Source of the DNA: Pisolithus tinctorius
Lineage: Eukaryota > Basidiomycota > Agaricomycetes > Boletales > Pisolithaceae
Direction of reading: 5' to 3'
Length of the DNA stretch: 64,000 nt
NCBI GenBank assembly: GCA_024663395.1
Contig: JANFAH010000030.1
Location: forward strand, 434,001 to 498,000
Part shown: positions 11,385-22,740 of the stretch, piece by piece
How positions within the stretch are numbered: the first letter of the stretch is position 1
Layout: every line of letters begins with the position of its first letter
The notes under the pieces: model-generated
Database searches by the model: none
Seen by the model: the letters and a program-made list of their open reading frames with translations, nothing else
Told to the model about the DNA's origin: nothing
Position numbers and translations under genes: made by a program

Positions 11385-12930
11385 TCAAGTTGGACATAGA
11401 CCAAGCTCATCAGCGAAATGCTTCACTTTGGGCAATGGCAAGGCTTTTGTCAAGGTATCAGCAATCATGTCAGCAGTCAGGCAATAGATCAGATGGATCT
11501 TGCCATTTTTGATGACCCAGCAGATAAAATGGAAATGTATGTCAATATGTTTGGTGCACACATGGTTCTGATGGTCTTTCATGAGCATGATAGCAGATTG
11601 ATTATCAGAGAATAACATGGTTGGCTTGACAAGTGGCCCAAACAGCTCTCAGATGAGTGACCAAAGCCATAAGGCTTCCTTGGCCACATGGGTGGCTGCC
11701 ATGTACTCACTCTCCATCATTGACAATGAGACTATTTCCTGTCATTTTGAAGACCATGATACTGCTCCACCATTGATTAGGAATGCATACCCAGAGACCA
11801 CTCTATGGTCCTCAGCCATGCTACCATCTGCATCTGCATATCCAACAGGTGCATTTGGTGCTCTGCCATATGTTAACCTCAAGCCTTTGGTTCCTAGAAG
11901 GTAATGATAAATTCTTCTAACTGCTTCCCAGTGGGGGATTCCAGGATTTCCAGAGAAATGAGAGATGGTGGTCATGGCATACAAGATATCAGGACAAGTA
12001 CTGAGGGAGGCATACATCAGTGAACCAATGGCTTTGTGGTACAGTATGTGTTTCATTGCAGTGAATTCAGCACCAGTGGAGGGTGACTGACCTGAGTGAA
12101 GCTTTGTGCTAGGTTCCATGGGGTTTGATATGGGCTTTAACTCATCAAAACCAAAACAGCATATGATCGATTTGATGTAGGGTCACTGGCACAGTGAGAT
12201 AGTGCATTCATCTCAGTTTCTGGTGACCTCTATCCCAAGCAACCAATGGAGCTTGCCAAGGTCAGTTATCTCGATGTACTTCCTGACATCCCTTTTGAAC
12301 TCATCAATTTCACTTAGAAGTGTAGCAGCGATGGTGCAGTCGTTGATTTGTACTATGATGATCATGAGCTTGCTGGTGGAGCAATGTTGGAAGTATACAG
12401 CTTGATCAACAGAGCATTGGGTGAACTTTAGCTCATCTACTAATATCTCCACTAGCCTTTGGTACCAGTGGCAACCACTTTGCTTTAGGCCATAATACAG
12501 AGTTTTGCAGAGGTGACAGACTTTGTGCAGGTGATTGGCAGATTCAAATCTGGGAGGTTGGCACATATAGATGACTTCATCATCAGTGAGTGTTCCATTT
12601 AGATACACCCCTTTGATGTCTATCTGATGGAGTTCTAGATTGGAGCAAGCAGCCATCACAAGTACAATGTGGATGGATGTGAGGGGTTGCTACAGGTGCA
12701 AAAGTGTTGAAGTAGTCAACTCCTTCAACCTGCGAAAAACCTTGGGTGACAGTCTAGCCTTGTATCGCACAACATTCCCAGTGGCATCCTTCTTAGTGTG
12801 GAAAACCCACTTCAAACCTATGACATTGGCACCAGGAGGTAAGTCAACAAGTTCCCAGGTGCCAGCATTGTCCAGCATGTTTAACTCCTCTCTGATCCCT
12901 TCTTCCCATCATGGCCAGTCAGGGCGATGG
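11385..12930 (-). pseudogene. Copia reverse transcriptase and RNase H
   Basis: On minus the RT starts with GTWELVDLPPGANVIGLKWV, followed by LELHQIDIKGVYLNGTL and LYYGLKQSGCHWYQRL, then the RNase H-linked segments YHKAIGSLMYASLSTCPDI, MESEYMAATHVAKEALW and NQSAI...CTKHIDIHFHFI. The RT active site, normally VDD in copia, reads IND (near 12340-12355), so one catalytic Asp is lost; the change fits CpG-to-CpA transition. Stops, mostly TGA, break the frame. The product would have made cDNA in cytoplasmic virus-like particles. Confidence 0.9.
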
Positions 12931-12940
12931 TGAGCTTCAG

Positions 12941-13870
12941 CTAGTGAACTGGGCTCAAGGGCTTTGGTCTCGGCAGTGATCTCATCCATGGCCATAGTGA
13001 GGTTGATGCAACATAGGTCATCATCCAAGTCTTCAATGATAGATGTGAGTAGGGCTGCAGCCTCTTCCTTCCCCTCAGGACTGACAGGGTTGGGATGTTC
13101 TTTGACAATGGTAGGTAGCTGAACTCCTTTAGGTATTTCTGGTGTACTGCAATGGTCAGTGCTTCCTCTTCCAGCAAGAATTTCTGCGAGATGTTGCCTG
13201 GGTTTTTGGATTCATTTCATGACAGGTGGTTTGGCTGGAGGTGGTGGAGGCATGGATTGAGCTGGGGTGACCAGTGGGGTTAATGGGGCTATGACAGTCT
13301 CTGCGATGGGAGCTGTAGTCATTAGCATTGTGTTTGGTAAGTGGTTGTCTTCTTCCTCCCCCTCATGGGGTAACAGCTCAGCTAAGGAGGGGTTCTAGTA
13401 GACATTCCTCTCCACAGTTACAGACTTCTTCTCAGGCCAGTACATGCAACAGTTGTTGGGGCTATTATCATCAATTTCAACCCATTAGCCTTTGGTGATG
13501 CATCCTCTGAGCTTACTACCACCTTCAATCCTTACCCAGATGCTCAAGCCCCATGCATGGGCTCGACTTAGGTCTGGTTTCTTTCCAGTCATGGCTTTGA
13601 GAGGGGTTCCTCTGTCGAGTGCTTTTGTGGGGGTCCTATTTTTCAGCCAAACAGCATGATGCACCGCTTCACCCCATAGAGCATGAGGCAAACTGCTCTC
13701 ATGTAACATCACACAGACTTTTTCAAGCAGAGTGCAATTGAGATGCTTGGCAACTCCATTGTGCTGTGGGGTGTTATGCACAGTGAGCTTCTGCTTCATA
13801 CCAGCTGCTTTTAGATACACCACAAATTCCTTTCCTAGGTACTTGCCACCTCAATTGGAGTGGAAGACTT
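12941..13870 (-). pseudogene. Copia integrase core and C-terminus
   Basis: On minus the segment NTPQHNGVAKHLNCTLLEKV marks the third catalytic position of the DDE integrase. Copia enzymes have Glu there (VAERLN pattern) but this copy has Lys, and the neighbouring Arg reads His; both fit G-to-A change at CpG. LPHALWGEAVHHAVWLKNR is the usual downstream copia signature. The region toward 12941 is a decayed linker to RT. The enzyme could not catalyse strand transfer. Confidence 0.88.
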
Positions 13871-14918
13871 TTATGCGAGTGTCATGTTGGGTGCAACATG
13901 CAGCCTCAAACTCCTTGTAGGCCATGAAGGCCTCACTCTTCTGGCGAAGAAGGTGGATATAGGTGAGTTGTGTTTTGTCATCAGTGAAGGTGATGTAGTA
14001 ACATCATCCACTGAGCATTTCCACAGGTGTGGGTCCCCAGAGGTCAGTATGCACCTCTTCAGCGAACTCAGTGGCTTGTTGTCCAATGTATTCCTTTGTG
14101 ATAGGTTTCCTGGTTGCTTTCATGTATATGCAGACTTTGCAGAAGGTTGGTTCATCTTTTGATAAGTCGAACTTCAATCCTGACATGAGTCCTTTTTCAG
14201 CTAACTGGTGGGTGGCAGTTGGGGATATATGACCCATCCTTTGGTGGAGCTCCATGACAGTAACTGTTTCAGTCATGGAGTTCACTTCATCACAATCATC
14301 ATTGTGAATGACATGGTAGAGACTGGCTTTGGACTTGGGAATACATCCAACAATGTTGTCAGTGGGGTCCTTGATGATGCAGGTGCCTTCAGCAAAGGTG
14401 ATGGAGTACCCTAGCTGATCAAGATGGCTGACAGACACAAGAGTGTATCCAACCTCAGGTGAGTATAGCACTTCTGTAAGTATTAGTTTGGTTACATCAT
14501 ACCCATTCAGTACTTCTATAACCAACTCCCCCATAGCTGTGGCATTGAAGAGTTGTTTATTCATGGCTGAGAACGACTTGGGCAGTATGTCTGTTAGCAT
14601 CTCAAATCTCTCCTTGTAGGGGGAGATGTGGCAAGTGGGTCCAGAATCATAGAATTCAATGACACATGCGCTAATAGGGCTGTTGTTTACAAGGTTCACA
14701 GGCTCTGGGGGGGTTTCGGTAGGGTCATCAGGATATGAGCTATTATTGTAAGGTGAGTTCTCATCATCCACATCCCCAACTTCACTGAACCAATCATTGT
14801 CAGTAGTGATGAAGCAATGCTGGTTATCATCATCATCATCATCATATGACAATATGCTCAACAGATCTGGGAGCATGACTTCATCATCAAACTCATCATC
14901 AAGAGTTACAGCATGCAC
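13871..14918 (-). pseudogene. Copia protease and GAG-pre-integrase domain
   Basis: A frame of about 304 codons on minus (14918-14004) encodes an aspartic protease motif YDSGPTCHISPYKERFE, the YSPEVGYTLVSVSHLDQLGY signature, then the GAG-pre-integrase zinc motif MELHQRMGHISP...CKVCIYMKATR and the start of the integrase core (EEVHTDLWGP). The N-terminus has a short poly-Asp run. This is the best preserved part of the copia element. The protease would release Gag and Pol products. Confidence 0.9.
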
Positions 14919-14939
14919 AGATCCCTTCGTAGTGGCGGG

Positions 14940-15170
14940 TAGGGCTTCTTTCTTTTTATCAGGATCAGGACATTGAGCTTTGTAGTGGTCCCTTGAGCCA
15001 CAGTTCCAGCAGGGTCCTCACAAGCGAGCATACCCTCTCGAACTTCCCCCTCATCCACCATTCCTACCATTTCCTTGCCCCTGACTGGAGTAGTTCCCAG
15101 GGGTCAAAGCCAAGGCCTTGTCACCATCAGGAGCCTTCTGTTTCACTTGTGAGTTATGAGTCTCTTTATG
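14940..15170 (-). pseudogene. Copia Gag nucleocapsid CCHC knuckle
   Basis: On minus near 15012-14970 the pattern CWNCGSRDHYKAQCP fits a CX2CX4HX4C zinc knuckle, the RNA-binding nucleocapsid part of Gag. It lies between the gag body and the protease, as in other copia elements. Stops interrupt the frame on both sides. Confidence 0.75.
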
Positions 15171-15173
15171 TCC

Positions 15174-15800
15174 TCACCATTCTGACTCTTCAATAATCAG
15201 GGAGATGAGGATATCAGGATCAATGGTTTGTGTTGAGCTGTACAGGCAGGTGGTTGCTAGCTGTCCAGACACAAAGCTAGCATGGTACTTAGGCAGTGAC
15301 TGGATGATAGTCAAGTGGTAATCCTTTTCTTCAATCTGTATGCCAATGGCAGCTAACTCATCTCTCTTTGTATGCAGATCATCCAAGAACTGGTGGACAT
15401 CACCATCAACAGGACACTGCAAGTTTAAAAATTTGGGGCAAAGGTCAGTCTGTGTGTAAGTACCTTTCTCCATGTATTTGCAAATGATTTCATTCCACAT
15501 AGCTGCAATGCTGTTAAGGTTATGCACCCAAGGGCAGTGGAATCAGGGATCCATTGGGTAAGTAAATGTTTCGCCATATTTTCGCTTTTCTGCCATTTAG
15601 CAAGCTCATCAGCATTGGGAGGGGTTACAGCTACAAATCCATCCTGATCAGTGGAGGGCAAACTGACAGGGCAAGGGGAGGTGCCATTGAAATGGGACCA
15701 TAGTTCTTTTGCTTTGCCAGCAGTCTGAAAGTGAAGGGAGAAGATCACCCAGTTAGCACTGTAAGATACTGATTTCTGATGGCTGAGAACTCTGACTCCA
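15174..15800 (-). pseudogene. Copia Gag capsid-like region
   Basis: On minus, two overlapping pieces read TAGKAKELWSHFNG, then NSIAAMWNEIICKYMEKGTY, DGDVHQFLDDLHTKRDEL and DYHLTIIQSLPKYHASFVS, matching the alpha-helical gag-polypeptide of copia elements (UBN2-like). The join near 15530 needs a frameshift. The N-terminus is not well defined; NWVIFSLHFQ before the first piece looks like the usual copia start region. Confidence 0.82.
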
Positions 15801-16228
15801 GAAGAAGTAGGTTCTGCTCAAGTCAGGTCAACCCTGAAGGGGCTTTGGTCTGGATGCAGGTTAAGTACTTTAGACGAATGAAAAGGGGGCTCACCTGAGA
15901 AAATATTTCTTGACTCTAAAGAAGAACTTTGGCAGAAAAGGAGCTGAAGTGGTGATTTATGCTCTTGAAAGCAAGACACAGAGAAGACCATGAGGTGGTG
16001 TACAGTATTCTTGCCCATGCAGTACTGTAGTTTCTAAGTGACATGGCACATGCCATGACCACCTGCTTGCTTAGTCAGCTCTCTATTTTTCGACACCAAG
16101 TCCTGTTCAGCCACAACCCCTAAGCCCAAATCCTCCTTGACTCTCTCTTACACTCTTCACCATCAAACCTTCCCTTTGACCCAACAGAAGCGCAACTTCT
16201 TGTAGGGAAAAGGTTCACATTCCCTACA

Positions 16229-16995
16229 TCTGAGGGGGGTTTAGATGCTGACCATTCTCAGTCATCCCCCTTCCTCACATAGACGTCCTCAGTTTCATAC
16301 CCATCCTCACCAACCTCTCCTTCACACCCTTACCCTCTGACTCTCCCAGCCTTCCCCTCACTTGCTGTACCTCGTGTCACCTTCTACCCCACACTCATCT
16401 CCCTCTTCCTCCAACAACATGTCCCTTCAATCTCAAGTCCACACTGTGCCCTTCGAACCCTTCTCAACCCTCACCAATGCCCCCAAGACTCCTTGTAGCC
16501 CACTCTCTGGTACCTTCCCCTTTGCCTCATGCCCTCAAAATCCCACACCTCTGAAGCCAACCTCTTACCTGGATGACAATCAAGGTGCTTCACACGAGCA
16601 AACAAGTGAGTGATAAATCAAGTGTGGAGCGAGATAGGAACAGCTCATCGAAATGCAGCTGGCAGTAGAATTGCGACAAGGCATTCACACAGTGCAGTGG
16701 CTGGGGGTAGTAACCCTCTGTATATACAACCCAGCTTGAAGATTATTATATACCTGTAAAACTCTCTATCAGTGATGTATTCACAACCCTACAAGAGTGC
16801 ATTGTGCATTCTTGACTCCATTTCATCCTTAAGACAACTTAGCAGAAATGAAACCAAGAAAAAAACAAAAACAAAAACATGACCCCAGGGAGACTTCCTC
16901 TACTCAACACCATGTTCTTTTTATGATACACTGGCCCCTCTCCCAACTCCTTCATGCACAGGAATGAATTTCATCTGGTGTCATAACCATGCATT
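16229..16995. other. CT-rich spacer without convincing gene
   Basis: A Ser/Pro-rich plus frame (16362-16613, 83 codons) and a TATA-like GTATATACA (16720) are present. Nothing here resembles a known family. The TATA-like stretch could belong to retroelement debris. Confidence 0.4.
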
Positions 16996-18120
16996 CGTTG
17001 TGAGTCAAAGTGTGGAAAGGCAGTATAAACCAACCAAACCAACACCAAAGACAAATAATGTGCGAGTGGTGGTTTGCCTCCGCGGAACCTGGAGTGCAGA
17101 GAAACCTAAATGTGTGGGGGGGACTTCAATGGCAGGTGCTCCTAGCGCAAGTCGTCGATGAGTTACACAGGAGTAGATGAATGGATGATGACTGAGGAGG
17201 GGATGCTGAACAGAGTGAAGGTGTTCAGCCAAAAGGACTTCTTGGAATAATGGACTTCGATAAAATGTGCTCCTGGCACAAGTCGTTGATGAGTTATGCA
17301 GGAGTGGAGGGATGACTAAGACTGCTGACTAAGAGGAAGCTTCAGATGAATGATGGAGGCAGATAGACTCTTCCAAATGAGCCTCAACTACCAATGATAT
17401 GAATGATGACAGATAGACTCTTCCAAATGAGCCTCAACTGTCAACAACAAGATAGGCACTGAACTGACTGCTGAGTGACTTCTGAATTCCTTCTTTTGTA
17501 GCTAAGTACATGGGGGTTTATATACTGTGGGGGGAGCACAGCTTGTGACAAACAAGGCACAAACACTTGGTAAGTAATGAGTAAGGACTGGGAAATCATG
17601 ATGAGTAAGCAAGAAATGAAAAGTAAGCAAGCAAAGAAGATTGGTAAGTATTGGCAACAAACGAGTCAGGGATAGTCAAAATATCACAAAATGAGTCAAA
17701 CAGAATCAGAAACTGAGTAAGTGCACTGATATCACATTAGGGGGTGGCGATGCAAGTTAGATCTCGGCAGAGACATCTCTAGATCCAAAGACAGCATGAC
17801 AGATGGATGGTGTTTCCAGAGAGGGAAGTATTAATTCCAGAATTGAAGGGCATGAGTCAGGTGTCAAAGGGGGCTAGGGCATTGGGGGTCTGTGGGGCAA
17901 TGAGAGCATATGTGATCATGTCTCCCACCCTTCCATCCTCTCAGCGAAGTTAACAAAAACTTCATGGATGGGGTTCTGATGGAGGAGGAGGAGAAGGGGG
18001 GATGTCTTCTGCTGGATCTTGCAGTAAGAAGGCAAGATGCATGTCATACTCGTCATGAATGCGATCAGGGAGGCTGGAGGACAGTAGATTATACTGCAGC
18101 TGTCACAATGCGGGAAGAAT
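16996..18120 (-). mobile_element. Repeat family RA copy 2 (LTR-like end, PPT)
   Basis: This is a direct repeat of 8548-9693 in the same orientation. It includes the TATA-like TGTATATAAAC on minus (about 17531-17521), the purine tract (complement of about 17919-17940) and the LTR-like start near 17918. It shows the state without the L2 solo LTR. A related internal duplication (GACTCTTCCAAATGAGCCTC) occurs at about 17367 and 17411. Confidence 0.6.
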
Positions 18121-18441
18121 GATGGATGAGACTGGAATAAAGACAGTGCAGGGAGCAGGGAGGAACGATCCATATGCTTCATCAACTGGGGAGACTGAAA
18201 CAACCACATAAGACCTTTCTAACCAAGTGACAGACCTGAGGCAACCAAAGAATGTCCTTCTGGAAGTCATACTGACAAGGAGAACATGCTGACCAAGCTG
18301 CATGGGATGAGATGAGGCTGACAATGACAGGATGAACCAGGGGGCTTCAGGACGGAAGCTGGTGGGAACGCCTGGCAGACATACGTAGCCACTGTCTCTG
18401 GCAAATGAGACAAGTGAGATGACCGATGAAGAGGTGGCCAT
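17940..18441 (-). pseudogene. RA family small protein, copy 2
   Basis: A frame on minus starts at an ATG in a strong context (CAATCATGGCC, 18441) and runs through LPGVPTSFRPEAPWFILSL, GQHVLLVSMTSRRTFFG and LERSYVVVSVSPVDEAYG to a TGA near 18105, then remains readable (LQYNLLSSSLPDRIHDEYD, PSPPPPSEPHP) to about 17945. At the TGA, copy 1 has CAA; both derive simply from CGA. The roughly 165-residue product has no signal peptide or domain I recognise. Length, position before a PPT and duplication suggest a retroelement protein. Confidence 0.5.
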
Positions 18442-18519
18442 GATTGATGGACTTAGCGAAATGAGCGTCTGATGGATGGAGTGCTGTAGAAATGCACAGG
18501 GTGCGAGGATCCTCTCCAA

Positions 18520-18965
18520 ATTTGGAAGGAAGAATCGTGGGGCTGAGCACTTTAAGCGAGTGTGGGAATGGAGTCGATATCTTTGGAAACGGTGGAGATA
18601 TGATGAAAACCAGAATGCTGTACACGGGCACTAAAAACCTTTAATGCACACTTAACTCGCTTCCTCTTTTCTCTTTAGCACTGACAACTCATTCTTGTGC
18701 GAAGGATGACTGTTAACGTCCAACAGTCTTTCTACGCATGAGGCCTTTAGTCTTCATCTGCATGCTTGGGCATTGTGTGCAACTCATCAACGAGTTAGGC
18801 AGAGTCAGCTGTAACCATGTCCACAACACCTTTGGTGTGTGACATCCACCGTCAAGAAGAAATGCAATCGTCCCTGATTGTGACCAATGCAGGGAACCCA
18901 GGGAAAACAAAAAGAAAAATGAAGGAACGACAGGCAATCAGTATCATAAGAAATGAAAAAGAAAA
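18520..18965 (-). other. 3' tail and possible LTR of element B
   Basis: No gene is seen. On minus, GACGGTGGA followed by TGTCACACACC near 18843 could be a PPT/LTR start for the gypsy element whose pol ends at 18966, with a weak candidate end near 18615. No second LTR was found for comparison. Confidence 0.3.
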
Positions 18966-21716
<2,751 letters not shown>

Positions 21717-21731
21717 GAAGGATGTCAGATC

Positions 21732-22610
21732 TCAGCTATCGGGATGGAGCTGGTGTGCATCAAATCCTGAAAATAGATCAAAGACCGTGTAGCATTGACG
21801 ACTGGCAAACGGCTCCACAAAGTCGTCCAATATTGGTGGAACACCAGCGTCTCGAATGGTAAACTTATTCAGAGGCTGTAGATCATGAACGATACGGATC
21901 TTGCCATTCTTTTTCATAATGCAGAACCATTTGGAGCGATAGGACGACTGGGCCGGCTCATAGAGACCAGCAGCGATCTTCTCCCAAAGAAGCTGTATGA
22001 CACGTTCTCGTATGCCAGGGGGAATTGGAATGTTACGAAACTCCCATGGTTCGTGTGGCAGGACAGGAATGATGTAAGGTGAAAAGTAGTCTGAATGAAA
22101 GTTTCCTCTCTCCAATTCATCAAATGCCAAGGCACACTCATTAAGCTTCATGACATGTGAAAAAAGTTTTTCCTCTTCTGGCCAGAGAAAGCCATCAGTG
22201 TTAATCTTCATGGAGGTAAGGCGCTCTTGAGTAAGCTTCCTTGTGGGAATGAACACAGGAGGGTGACATGTGAGAGGTGTGAGTGATGCGAGGGGGTCTT
22301 CTGGAAACTGGCGATGGACCCGAGCGTCTTCTGGATAGACTCCAGGCACTGGCCTGACCTTACGATCGACACGCTTGTACACTCCATACACTGGCTGACC
22401 TGTTTCATTGGCTGAGTCTTCCATATCTGTAGCAAGGCTTTTTCTAAAACATAACAAATCAAGAAAGTCAGACAGAGAATAGTAAAAATGAAGCTGTTTT
22501 TCAGTTTTCTGAATAGGAAGGGGATCTGGTGCTTTTGAAGGATTAGATAATGAGGAAGAGAAGACATCAAGATAAAAGGAACTCTGAAAATCTGAAACTG
22601 AAGGAGGCAT
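21732..22610 (-). CDS. Ty3/gypsy pol, N-terminal part (element B)
   Basis: This is the same frame as the downstream pol piece. It starts near MPPSVSDFQ (about 22608), contains VYKRVDRKVRPVPGVYPEDA, then the RT entry segments RSKWFCIMKKNGKIRIVHDL, LNKFTIRDAGVPP and YTVFDLFSGFDAHQL. These are RT fingers and palm motifs typical of a mushroom gypsy lineage. The frame stays open back to 23360, overlapping the gag/protease frame; that overlap is probably not coding in this frame. A TGA at the end splits the polyprotein. Confidence 0.82.
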   Translation of the reverse strand: MPPSVSDFQSSFYLDVFSSSLSNPSKAPDPLPIQKTEKQLHFYYSLSDFLDLLCFRKSLATDMEDSANETGQPVYGVYKRVDRKVRPVPGVYPEDARVHRQFPEDPLASLTPLTCHPPVFIPTRKLTQERLTSMKINTDGFLWPEEEKLFSHVMKLNECALAFDELERGNFHSDYFSPYIIPVLPHEPWEFRNIPIPPGIRERVIQLLWEKIAAGLYEPAQSSYRSKWFCIMKKNGKIRIVHDLQPLNKFTIRDAGVPPILDDFVEPFASRQCYTVFDLFSGFDAHQLHPDS

Positions 22611-22740
22611 AGTAAATGATGTTACAGGAGTATCTGAGCAAAGAAACGATATCTGTGGGTTTAGGAGTTTAACAGCTTCTCGGTCAAAGTGAGCAGACGA
22701 AGAACAAGAACAACTATAAGTACAAGAGGGGACATACAAA

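Larger units (their letters stand above)
10907..16228 (-). mobile_element. Degenerate Ty1/copia retrotransposon
   Basis: The minus strand holds, in copia order, gag, CCHC knuckle, protease with GAG-pre-integrase, integrase, and RT with RNase H. Both proposed outer ends carry the same hairpin-forming sequence in inverse orientation: TGTAGGGAAT at 10907 and ATTCCCTACA ending at 16228. I see no matching TSD (GGTGC against TCTGA), so the limits are tentative. Many stops and lost catalytic residues show it is inactive. Its CpG poverty suggests it is older than the gypsy element at 56128-62966. Confidence 0.8.

Noticed and set aside
10907..16228. DNA transposon defined by TGTAGGGAA inverted ends
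   Set aside because: Contents are in full copia order and no TSD or transposase is seen; kept only as an open alternative in the findings.
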